Below, in pieces: positions 26,557 to 34,649 of a DNA stretch of 64,000 nt. Within the stretch, counting starts at the first letter, position 1; each line of letters opens with the position of its first letter. The translations under genes were made by a program, and so were the position numbers. This DNA comes from Myxococcota bacterium (lineage in GTDB: Bacteria > Myxococcota > XYA12-FULL-58-9 > JALHOP01), in contig JALHOP010000007.1 in the NCBI GenBank assembly GCA_022842935.1, positions 203,592 to 267,591 on the forward strand. The letters run 5' to 3'. The notes under the pieces are model-generated. The model had not been told where the DNA came from and did no database searches. It saw only the letters and a list, made by a program, of their open reading frames with translations.

Positions 26557-27329
26557 TCCGAACCACCTGTGTCTTTTGCCTGCTGGTGTTGTCATCGTGC
26601 GGTAGCGCCACCGGCGGCCGTCCTGTCGACTTCACGATGCAGATGGAGCTGGTCACCGCGCCGGGAGACGCCGATGGTGACCCACGCACGTTCACGGTGA
26701 ACGACTTCGCCGTCGAGTTGACTTCGATTCGCCTCGAGGTGGGCGCGATCTACTTGTTCGAGAAGCAGCCACTCGTGGACGCGCGCCGATGGCTCGACAC
26801 GCTGGGTAACGCGCTCCTCCCCGCGGCGCACGCCCACCCGGGCGACAGCTTCTTTGCCGGCGGCCGAGCGCTGGGAGAGTGGGTGTCTGCTTTCACGTAC
26901 GAGCTTGACCGCGATGACGACACCCTCATGCAACTCGGAGACGTCGAGGGCATCGCGGGCTGGGTGCGTTCGTTTTCGATCGTGTTCGCTGCGCGCGGAA
27001 CGCAAGTTGGACACGTTGCCATCGCCGGAACCGCGACGCGCGCCGAAACGACGATCCCGTTTCGCATGACGGTGACGTTTCCGGCCGACATCGAGTCACG
27101 GCGTCTCGACTTCGCGAGCGCAACGGTGGAGCTCTCGGAAAGCGGAGCGCTCCTTGTCCGGGCGAACCCCGCGGCATGGTTCGAGGGAGCGATGTTCGAG
27201 AGGCTGAGCCCGCCCGTCGCGACTAGCACGGTCGAGCTTGACCCCGACGACCAGGTTCACCGCGCGGTCACCACGAACTTGCGCCGCGGACGTCCCTACA
27301 GCCTCGAGTGGCAGCAGGCGCTACCGTGA
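26553..27329 (+). CDS. Receptor-associated lipoprotein, family L1 (second copy)
   Basis: ATG 26553 overlaps the receptor stop. The 258-residue product has the lipoprotein signal MIRTTCVFCLLVLSSC (Cys16). The mature N-terminal part has FAVELTSIRLEVGAIYLF, equivalent to WAVTLESAQLAFGPLYLC in 9039-9803. A His pair AAHAHPGD and later beta strands (TTIPFRMTVTF) follow. Same gene order and same 4-base coupling to the receptor as the first locus show a conserved pair. It is the last gene of the 23471-27329 operon; a 19-bp palindrome lies 25 bases further on. Function unknown. Confidence 0.7.
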   Translation: MIRTTCVFCLLVLSSCGSATGGRPVDFTMQMELVTAPGDADGDPRTFTVNDFAVELTSIRLEVGAIYLFEKQPLVDARRWLDTLGNALLPAAHAHPGDSFFAGGRALGEWVSAFTYELDRDDDTLMQLGDVEGIAGWVRSFSIVFAARGTQVGHVAIAGTATRAETTIPFRMTVTFPADIESRRLDFASATVELSESGALLVRANPAAWFEGAMFERLSPPVATSTVELDPDDQVHRAVTTNLRRGRPYSLEWQQALP

Positions 27330-27354
27330 TGAACAACCCTCCGAAGCCTTGCGA

Positions 27355-27373
27355 ATTGCATCACTGATGCAAT
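27355..27373. promoter_or_regulatory. Perfect 19-bp palindrome ATTGCATCACTGATGCAAT
   Basis: A perfect inverted repeat with a single central base, 25 bases after the second uptake operon. The one-base loop makes it unsuitable as a terminator, and the symmetry is that of an operator for a dimeric regulator. The gene it would have controlled is unclear, because the downstream 99-bp repeat and truncated permease look like later insertions; the original partner may have been lost. Half-sites TGCAT/ATGCA recur in the divergent promoter at 23406. Confidence 0.5.
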
Positions 27374-27414
27374 AAGTAGGTTGGGCCTCGTTTTGTCGGA
27401 CCTCACGCGGGGGA

Positions 27415-27513
27415 GTGCCTAGGAAACACAAAGCCCCTCTCCAGTGCCAGACGGTGGAGTTTACGGAACCGCCGTTATCAGCCAAGCGGCACCGAGGCAC
27501 CTCTCACCGGCCG
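27415..27513 (+). repeat. Dispersed 99-bp repeat, copy 1
   Basis: Matches copy 2 (31619-31717) over 99 bases with two mismatches by my count, and copy 3 (34288-34386, inverted) more loosely. It contains a 7-bp stem (27451-27457 with 27469-27475) around the loop AGTTTACGGAA. It runs into the truncated APC permease frame; the permease's apparent N-terminus is encoded by the repeat. Confidence 0.85.
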
Positions 27514-28622
27514 GCCTCGTCCGCTCAGTCGGTCTGTTCGCCTTCCTCACCACCATCATCAACTGCGTGATTGGAGCGGGCGCGCTCGCGGCTGGCGGTA
27601 TCTCGGTGGCCTTCGCCGAGACCATGGGTGTGCTGGTGCCCGCGCTTTCTGGTCCGCTTGGGCGGAATATTCTCGTCGTTCTGGTCGCCCTGGTGTTCAC
27701 GGCCGTGAACCTCGCGAGCGTCGCCACCGCAGCGCGTATCATCTCGTGGGCGACACTGGTAAAGCTGATGCCGCTCATCGTGTTTCTCGCGGTCGCTGCC
27801 TTCGCCGTGCACGGCGAGAACTTCGCGATGCCCGAGACCTTCGACGTCGGCGCCTTCGGTCGCGCGAGCGTCCTCGGCTTGTTCGCGTTCACCGGCATGG
27901 AGACGGCGCTCGGCGCGAGCGGAGAGGTTCGCGACCCAGCGCGCACCGTGCCGCGCGCCTTGATGTGGGCCATGGGTATCGTGGCGGTCGCCTACGTCGC
28001 CATTCAGGTGGTCGCCCAGGGTCTGCTCGGTGGCGCCCTCGGTGGCTCGCCCGCCCCCATCGCCGATGGCCTCGCCACCGTGAGCCCCGCCCTGCGCAAC
28101 CTGGTGCTCGCCGGCATGCTCGTGTCGATGCTCGGGTGGCTGACGGGCAACGCACTGGGCTCGCCGCGCGTCCTGTTCGCCTTCGCGCGTGACGGCTTGC
28201 TCCCGAAGGCCATGGGCAGGGTGCATCCCAAGACGCGCGTGCCGCACGTCGCGATCATCGTGAACTCGGTCATCACCATGTCGCTCGCGCTCAGTGGCAC
28301 GTTCACCAAGCTGGTCGTGCTGCCGACCCTGGCGGCGGCGATCGTCTATTTCATGGGCTGCATCGCCTGCCTCATCTTGCGCAAGCGCGACGTGAAGAGC
28401 GTCGGCGAGCCCTTGAACCTACGGATCACCCCGGCGGTCGCGATGATGGGCATGCTCGGGATGGCGGCCATCGTGGTCCAAGCCACCAAGGACGAGATCA
28501 TCGCTTGGGTCGGCACCATCGTGGTCTGCGTCGGCTACTACTCCGTCTTGAAGCGCCTCGGCCGGGCGGGGGGCGAGCGCCCAGGTGGCCCCGCAGCCGC
28601 AGTAGTGAAGCAATGTCGCTAG
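27444..28622 (+). pseudogene. APC-family amino-acid permease with an internal deletion and a replaced N-terminus
   Basis: The 392-codon frame starts inside the 99-bp repeat, so its first ~24 residues are not native. Native sequence starts near LVRSVGLFAFLTTIINCVIG, the first membrane helix with the GAG turn. It then jumps to ALAAGGISVAFAETMGVLVP, which corresponds to helix 3. Compared with normal APC permeases (about 430-460 residues, 12 helices), roughly 75 residues covering the rest of helix 1 to helix 3 are missing. The remainder is intact: GLFAFTGMETALGASGEVRD, LGWLTGNALGSPRVLFAFAR, and C-terminal helices. The reading frame is preserved, but transport is very unlikely because substrate-binding helices are lost. 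Original substrate unknown. Confidence 0.7.
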
Positions 28623-29305
28623 CCGGCGCGCATACGGAACCTGATGGAGCCGATAAGCTCCGCATGGAAACGTCCGTGACGACCCCGTTAGCTGCTAGCA
28701 ATCGCGACATCGGCGAGACTGTCGCCCCCGCCACGACGCCAACCGCGCTACTCGTGCCGCTCGCGACGCAGGCCAAACGATCAGCGGTCGCGGAGACCTG
28801 GGAGCGAGTCAAAGCGAGTCCCCATCTCCGCGCGGCCAGGGAGCTCGTCGCCGGCACCCCCACATTTCTCGCAGCCACCACACCAGCAGTGGTGCTGGCC
28901 GGCGTAGGCTATGCCGTGGGCGCCCACAATGCGCACGAAGGCTCGCAACAGTTTGGGTGGGCTCTCGGTGCCATGGGGGGGCTGTTGCTGACGATCCCGC
29001 AGTTCGCCGGCAGACTGAGCTTGACCGAGACGTTCGCGCGACTTGGGCACAGATACCCAAACCTCGCGAGCTGCCTCAATGTAACCTTGTGCACCGCGCT
29101 ACCAAGCGCAACACTGGGGCTGGCGGCGGCGCACTATGCGCACGGCGGCTGGGGTGTGGGGGCCGCGGTCCTCGGCGGCATTTTGGGCGCCTTCTTTTGC
29201 GATGCGGTCCAGACCGAACGCGTGGGCGACGCCGCTTGGGCAGAGGCAAGGCGCAAATGGGAAAGCCGCCCGGTCGTCGTGGTTGACGTCGAGGCGCGCG
29301 CCTAG
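28613..29305 (+). CDS. Membrane protein of unknown function
   Basis: The frame from ATG 28613 (overlapping the permease stop) gives 230 residues; ATG 28664 is an alternative start. Residues ~80-230 have several hydrophobic, Gly/Ala-rich segments (FLAATTPAVVLAGVGYAVGA, FGWALGAMGGLLLTIPQF, GVGAAVLGGILGAFFCDA) that suggest four short membrane helices. A cytosolic helical N-terminus (AETWERVKASPHLRAAREL) precedes them. There is no signal peptide. No family is recognised. It lies between the defective permease and a gene fragment cut by an IS3 element, so its own integrity is uncertain. Confidence 0.55.
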   Translation: MSLAGAHTEPDGADKLRMETSVTTPLAASNRDIGETVAPATTPTALLVPLATQAKRSAVAETWERVKASPHLRAARELVAGTPTFLAATTPAVVLAGVGYAVGAHNAHEGSQQFGWALGAMGGLLLTIPQFAGRLSLTETFARLGHRYPNLASCLNVTLCTALPSATLGLAAAHYAHGGWGVGAAVLGGILGAFFCDAVQTERVGDAAWAEARRKWESRPVVVVDVEARA

Positions 29306-29379
29306 GCGGAAGGCCCGCGGGATTGCCCGCCACCACCGCCGACGACAAAAGTAGGCGAGCCACGACCCACGGGCGCGAC

Positions 29380-29552
29380 CTACGTCGGGCGTGAGCTACG
29401 CCCCAGGATGGCTTCGTCGTTCTTCGGATCGACGGGGACACCGAAGCGGGTGTTCGCGTCGTCCGCCTTGGCGGACTTCTTCATCTCGCGAACCTTCTTG
29501 TTGCCGGCAACTTCGGCGAGCTTGCCGTAATACACGCCAGCCTCGGCACAAC
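29380..29552 (-). pseudogene. 3' fragment of a gene cut by the IS3-family insertion
   Basis: The minus-strand frame encodes about 57 residues with strong coding-type codon use, ending in a stop at 29380: AEAGVYYGKLAEVAGNKKVR, then KSAKADDANTRFGVPVD. Its upstream side stops exactly where the IS3-type left end (TGAATCGCCCCGGGTTT, from 29553) begins, so the 5' part has been displaced. The original function cannot be told. Confidence 0.5.
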
Positions 29553-29603
29553 TGAATCGCCCCGGGTTTCCCAGAGCCTCCCAAAGTTGGGAGACTGGAA
29601 GCC

Positions 29604-30286
<683 letters not shown>

Positions 30287-30309
30287 CTTCGCAACCGCGT
30301 CAGAGCGCA

Positions 30310-30855
30310 ATGAATATGATTACTTTGGAAGAAATACTCAAATCGCAAAATCGAGTAATAGAGCTACTCAACCGTAACCAACTATTTGGAACTCCCTTTG
30401 CGGGTTTAAGCGGAGATGTTGTGACGACGCGTGACGTGCGTCTCGCGGATCGCTATTCCTGGATGCAAGATGTCAGTGAGCTAGATGATCTGACCCGTAC
30501 AGCAATTGATGCTGGATTTTCAGGTGACTTCTCTTTTTGGCCCGGCTTACGAGAAGAAGAATTAGCCAACCTTAAGCACGATAAACCGAAGATTCAAAAT
30601 AACGTTAGTAAGTTTTTATCGGATCATGTTTGGAAAAATCTGTCGCTTCCGATGCTACTAGAACAGCAAACTAATTCAATACGTGATGAAATTTTTGTTG
30701 ATTTTCATGGAGCGCTGTTAAACGAGTTTTTCGGCCGACCTAGCGCGCTCTTCGCAAGAATCCTTGAGGTCTACGAACAAGGCGGCTGGCCCTGCGGCTG
30801 GCTAGGCAAATACCCAGAAGGCAAGCTGATCGTTCTCGATCCGAATCCGAAGTAG
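30310..30855 (+). CDS. AT-rich foreign gene, immunity-like small protein
   Basis: A 181-residue product from ATG 30310. Two 60-base lines inside it count as about 43% and 37% GC, far below the flanks, and codon use follows. The chain is acidic and cytosolic-looking (ADRYSWMQDVSELDDLTRTA, FSFWPGLREEELANLKHDK). It ends with ILEVYEQGGWPCGWLGKYPE then GKLIVLDP. From memory, a C-terminal GG-[FW]-PCGW-x-G-x-[FY]-P-x-G-[KR]-L-x-V pattern is common in small proteins beside polymorphic or contact-dependent toxins, where they are thought to be immunity proteins. That link is an inference, and no matching toxin gene is seen in the window. It sits between a cut IS3 element and a decayed IS630 element, consistent with horizontal arrival. 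Confidence 0.6.
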   Translation: MNMITLEEILKSQNRVIELLNRNQLFGTPFAGLSGDVVTTRDVRLADRYSWMQDVSELDDLTRTAIDAGFSGDFSFWPGLREEELANLKHDKPKIQNNVSKFLSDHVWKNLSLPMLLEQQTNSIRDEIFVDFHGALLNEFFGRPSALFARILEVYEQGGWPCGWLGKYPEGKLIVLDPNPK

Positions 30856-31618
30856 CGTTGAACCCGGTATCCTGCGTGGGCAAACCACTGCCGACAGTGA
30901 CGCGGTTTTACGCGATGACGCGCTCGTCGTGTGACGCGGCGAAGAGCGAGTCGATCTCTGGGGGCATGGCGTCGGACGTACTGCTTCTGAAGCGCCCAGC
31001 CGGACTCGATCGGATTGAAGTCGTGTGAGTAGGGGGGCAGGTAGATCACCCGCACGCCGAAGCGGCGACATAGGGGAGCGACGCGCTTGTCGTGGTGAGC
31101 TGCGAGATTGTCGAGCACGAGCACGTCGCCGCGATTGAGGCGCGGTAGCAATTGCGCACCGAGCCAGGCGACAAAGCGTTCCTTATTGGTGGTAGCGAAC
31201 ATGGTGCTCAACACAACCCACCCCGTGAGACGCATCGCGCCGAGGAGGGTCAAGTTCGTGCCCCAGTTCATGGGCGTGCGCTCGACGTACTCTGTTCCTC
31301 TTTTCACCCAGGCGTGGCTCCGGGTCATCGAAGCGTTCAGCCCCGACTCGTCGAGGAAGACGAGCTTGGAGGCGGGCACGCGCCGGATCACTCTCCAGAA
31401 GGGCTTGGCGCTTGATGACGACGTCCGGCCGGAGTTGCTCCAGCGCACGGAGCCGCTTTTTTTCACGACGTACCCAGCGCGGTATAGAGCGCGCTTGATG
31501 CTCGAGACGTGTCGCCGAGCCTTTCCGCGGCGACCACGGTTGTACGCTACGGCAATCTCTCCTGCGTTGGCGTCACCGAGGTCGACGACAATCCGCTCTA
31601 GCGCATCGACGTCTACGT
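30856..31618 (-). pseudogene. Decayed IS630-family transposase
   Basis: The minus strand holds an IS630-type DDE transposase. Its N-terminal helices are EIAVAYNRGRRGKARRHVSS. The first catalytic Asp is in LVFLDESGLN, the second in VLVLDNLAAHHDK, and the Glu is in YSHDFNPIESGW. There is no start codon before GTG 31466, because the 5' end is cut by 99-bp repeat copy 2 at 31619. Between an A7 run and PFWRVIRR the expected residues (KKRLRALEQLRPDVV) appear in another frame, showing a pair of indels or a lost frameshift context. The C-terminal part is also scrambled before WFAHAGY. The element is dead. Confidence 0.75.
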
Positions 31619-31717
31619 GTGCGTAGGAAACACAAAGCCCCTCTCCAGCGCCAGACGGTGGAGTTTACGGAACCGCCGTTATCAGCCAAGCGGCACCGAG
31701 GCACCTCTCACCGGCCG
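31619..31717 (+). repeat. Dispersed 99-bp repeat, copy 2
   Basis: Same orientation as copy 1 and 97/99 identical by my count. It carries the same stem (31655-31661 with 31673-31679) and loop. Its left edge cuts the IS630 transposase frame. The 215 bases after it (31718-31932) hold nothing I can identify before the next gene. Confidence 0.85.
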
Positions 31718-31932
31718 CATCCCTAGCGCCGACCTCGAGCGCGACGTTCTTCCCTAAGACTGGTGAGCGTCCCGTCGGTGACTAACCTGACGCAGTGGCA
31801 CTTCGAGTCAGGCGCTGCTGCTTCACGCGCTACCGATAAGGAAGCCACCTGAATCGGTGAAAGGCCTGCCCGTGCATCACGCCATTGCTGCAATTGCCGC
31901 GCGCTCAGGCGCGACCTTGACGTGGGTGAAGC

Positions 31933-33126
31933 ATGGATAGCGCCGCCGCAATTCGTAGTTTGCCGGCGGTTGCCGCGTTTCAGGACGGCAATCTCTTCGA
32001 GGCCTACGGACTTGCGCGGACGGACGTCGAGGCGTTGGCGGCCGCTCGTGCTGCGGTCGACACGTATGTCGATCGTCTCGATGCCGCGGTCACGGCGCAC
32101 TTTTCGGCGATGAAAGAGTCCGGGCAGAATCCCTACCTTCCAAGCGTCGAGCTCGTGGACGAGAAGTTTCGTTTCGCGACGCTCGTCGAGCTGCCAGCGC
32201 CCCACGATCTATATTCTGTTCCCGATGCGACTGGCAGCGTGCTCTTCAAGCGCGCCATCGAGCTATTCGGCGAGCGCTTGCGCACCCATGGCTTCGAGCT
32301 CGCGAAAGCGGGTGAGACGCGCTACGGCAGAACATGCGCGGTCATTCGCGACCGAGTCTACGTCGAGGAGGCCACGAAACAAGCGCTCGCAGCCGATGAT
32401 GGTCTGCGCCTCGTGGGGGACGTCGGCATTCGCGGTCCGGTGAACGCCGAACAGATGCGCGCGGTTCGTCAGATAGCCAGCGACTTCTGTACGACGGCAA
32501 TGGAGCACATCGCGGTTCAGCTGCGCGGCATGTACGCTGGAGGGGGAACGCCGTTCGGTCACGCTGATTACGAGCTCCCAAGCGAGCACCTCACGGTCGT
32601 CGACAACACGAAGGTCAAACGCGGCAAACGCGACTTCGTCCCTGGAGGGTTGCCTGTCGTCGTGGCCCGCTTGGCTGACCTCTGGCGCGCGACAGACGCC
32701 CATACCTCGGTCGACCACACCGTGTTCCTCGCGTTCCTCGGCGCAAATCTCGCCGAGCGTTTGCGGCAGAGACCCGATCTGAAAGCCGCCGCCATCGCGA
32801 CCACCGGCATCGGCTATCATCTCCAAGACGTCGTGGTCGTGTGCGCCGAAGACCGCAGTGGCAGCGCACCGCGAGCGATGCTGCCACAGACCACCTCCTC
32901 GCAGGTGGAGGTCGCCACGACGTCGGTCACCACTCCTCCATCGCAGCCTCTCGTCACCACGCCGCAGCCGGTGCCGACCCGCTGGTATGATCGCCTCCTC
33001 GCGCTCGTAGGTCTGCAGCGTCGTGCCATAGCCGCGTCACCCCAACTGCTCGCACTACCCGCGCCAGCCGAGCGTCAAGTCGTCGGGCCTGTCACCACGG
33101 GCCCCTACGCCATCAGACAGAAATGA
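31933..33126 (+). CDS. Hypothetical cytosolic protein, 397 aa
   Basis: From ATG 31933 the product has no signal or membrane segment. The N-terminal ~230 residues are mixed helix/strand (FRFATLVELPAPHDLYSVP, GPVNAEQMRAVRQIASDFC). A middle part includes YELPSEHLTVVDNTKVKRGK, VDHTVFLAFLGANLAERL and VVVVCAED. From ~305 on the chain is a Thr/Pro-rich linker and a short amphipathic C-terminus. Codon use is normal for this genome, in contrast to the AT-rich gene 1.1 kb upstream. No family is recognised. The LOG/SLOG-like pseudogene begins 58 bases downstream in the same direction. Confidence 0.6.
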   Translation: MDSAAAIRSLPAVAAFQDGNLFEAYGLARTDVEALAAARAAVDTYVDRLDAAVTAHFSAMKESGQNPYLPSVELVDEKFRFATLVELPAPHDLYSVPDATGSVLFKRAIELFGERLRTHGFELAKAGETRYGRTCAVIRDRVYVEEATKQALAADDGLRLVGDVGIRGPVNAEQMRAVRQIASDFCTTAMEHIAVQLRGMYAGGGTPFGHADYELPSEHLTVVDNTKVKRGKRDFVPGGLPVVVARLADLWRATDAHTSVDHTVFLAFLGANLAERLRQRPDLKAAAIATTGIGYHLQDVVVVCAEDRSGSAPRAMLPQTTSSQVEVATTSVTTPPSQPLVTTPQPVPTRWYDRLLALVGLQRRAIAASPQLLALPAPAERQVVGPVTTGPYAIRQK

Positions 33127-33184
33127 GCGCCCGGCCGATACGAAGCCACTGATTCGCCGGTTCGGTCCAGGTGTCAAACGCCGG

Positions 33185-34189
33185 GTGGACGTCAAGGTTG
33201 AAGGCAGGGCGTCTGCCGGCATCCCGCCGGAAACAGCCACTGTACCTGCGATAGCGGACGATAACTCCGCTCGCGCGGTGGGAAGAGGCTGCACGGCTGT
33301 AACTCAGGCCGCCGGCGCGACAGGGGGCGGGCGCGCAACTGGCTGGGGCGAGCGCCGAGGATGGCTTTACGGTCATCGGTCGACATCGTAAGGACGGCGT
33401 CACGTGTTACTTGCTCCAGAAGGTCTACGACGGCCGTCGCGTCGGCGAGAAGACGGTGACGCTCCCGCAACTTCGCGAGCTCGACCCAAAGCCGGCCACG
33501 ACGGAGGTTGTCGAAGAAGCGGTGGCTCACCTCGAGATGCTGCTTGAGACGCTGGCCTCCCGCGTGGACGACGCTGGACGGGCGAAGCATGTGCTTCATG
33601 CGGTCACCGATGTCACCGACAACCTCGTGGGCGAGCGCATCCCCGTCGTATTCTGCGGCGCATCGGGTGTTGGGCAACTCGCTCAGCCAGCGGACGACAT
33701 CGAGCGCACGTTGCGTGACTGGCGAGCATCGACCTGAGCAAGGTCATTTTCTTCACCGGCGGAACTGACATGGAGGGTGGTTTCGAGTTGATCGTCCACA
33801 AGCTTGCCTCCGAGCTCGGCGTCCCTGTCGTCGGCTTCATCAACGAAGGAACCGTGCCCGGTCAGATCGCGATGGTCAAAGACCTGGTGCTCGCTGGTGC
33901 CTACAAGGACTGGGTGGCGCCCGCCGCTGCAGCCATGGGGATCGCGGACGAAGCTGGCGGCTACACCATCTTTGCTGGTGGTGGCGGCACAGTGACCAAA
34001 GCGATCGCCGAGGCGCGTCGCATGGGAGTACGTTTCGCCCTTATGCAAAAGCGGAATGTTCCGGGCGACGGTGGCTCGTCCGCTATTGCGTGTGCCGACG
34101 ACCCAGACCGAGCGTTTCATTCGGTCGACGATCTACTACGGCTGGTCCAGGTACCGACGAGCAGAGCGTTGCCGCGAGCCCGGCAATGA
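33185..34189 (+). pseudogene. Frameshifted LOG/SLOG-like nucleotide-binding protein gene
   Basis: Coding signal moves between frames. GTG 33185 opens a frame (VDVKVEGRASAGIPPETATV) that hands over near 33325-33335, at a G-rich run, to a second frame (EDGFTVIGRHRKDGVTCYLL, VVFCGASGVGQL, DDIERTLRDW). That frame stops at 33735, but a third register from 33719 carries on with DLSKVIFFTGGTDMEGGFEL, GVPVVGFINEG and FAGGGGTVTKAIAEARRMG, ending at 34189. Joined, these give one Rossmann-like protein of about 330 residues. The GGxxG-like strand ends and the GGGGT motif before an acidic helix recall LOG/SLOG-type nucleotide-binding proteins. SLOG members often act as sensors in conflict systems, but this gene is broken in at least one and probably two places. 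Confidence 0.5.
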
Positions 34190-34287
34190 CGACATAGGAG
34201 TGAAACGTGTCTCTTCGCGCGGTCGTCATGGTGCCACGAGTCTTCGTATGAGCGTGAGAAGCCAGGTGTGGCGGGGGTCCCTGTCGC

Positions 34288-34386
34288 GCGCCGGTCAGAG
34301 GTGCCTCGGTGCCGCTTGGCTGATAGCGCCGGTTCCGTAAACTACAGCGTCTGGCGTGGGACGGGGCCTTTGTGCCGCCTACGCAC
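34288..34386 (-). repeat. Dispersed 99-bp repeat, copy 3 (inverted)
   Basis: Read on the minus strand, this is the same repeat with about 15 mismatches to copy 2 by my count. The core AGTTTACGGAACCG and TATCAGCCAAGCGGCACCGA are unchanged. Its stem (34344-34350 with 34326-34332) keeps pairing at the fourth position through a G-C to C-G swap. Its start abuts an IS91-family transposase fragment. Confidence 0.8.
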
Positions 34387-34590
34387 GGACAGATCCCACG
34401 CCCCTTGCACGCGAAAGCGACCAGTCTATCGAAGCCGCATCCGCTGCAGCGCACCCGCGCGAAGCCATGTGCGAGAACACCGCACGCTAGGAACCCCTCG
34501 AGCTCGCGTGTGACGAACCTTGGCAGCGACGCCGGGGCCAGGCGCGCGAGGAACGTGTCGAGGTGCTCCTGAACGCACAGATAGCGCCTC
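34387..34590 (-). pseudogene. IS91-family transposase, N-terminal zinc-finger fragment
   Basis: The minus-strand frame reads QEHLDTFLARLAPASLPRFV, GVLAHGFARVRCSGCGF and RLVAFACKGRGICPC. This is the conserved N-terminal region of IS91-type transposases, with CxxC pairs of the zinc-binding domain. It breaks at 34387, exactly where 99-bp repeat copy 3 begins; the catalytic Tyr region is absent. Roughly 65 residues remain of an expected ~370-400. The close contact suggests that the 99-bp repeat could be an end or target of this element. Confidence 0.75.
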
Positions 34591-34649
34591 GCGCGCTGTG
34601 TGCGCAGCCTCTATTCCAACGGGCCTCCGGAGCGGTAGAGCGTGAACCC

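Noticed and set aside
27355-27373. Rho-independent terminator after the second uptake operon
   Set aside because: The inverted repeat is perfect but has a one-base centre and no T run, so it fits an operator much better than a terminator.
30310-30855. CRISPR-associated or restriction gene, because of low GC
   Set aside because: No nuclease, HTH or Cas motifs are present; the only recognisable pattern is the immunity-like C-terminus.
31108-31626. Plus-strand open frame of 172 codons
   Set aside because: It is antisense to the IS630 transposase, which has clear DDE motifs on the minus strand.
33200-33300. Possible cobalamin riboswitch (CCACTGT ... hairpin ... GGGAAG)
   Set aside because: The upstream conserved blocks (GGTGCC, GGGAA..GGTG..AATCC, CCCGC-ACTGT) are not in place, and the same bases read as protein-coding sequence in the frame that starts at 33185.
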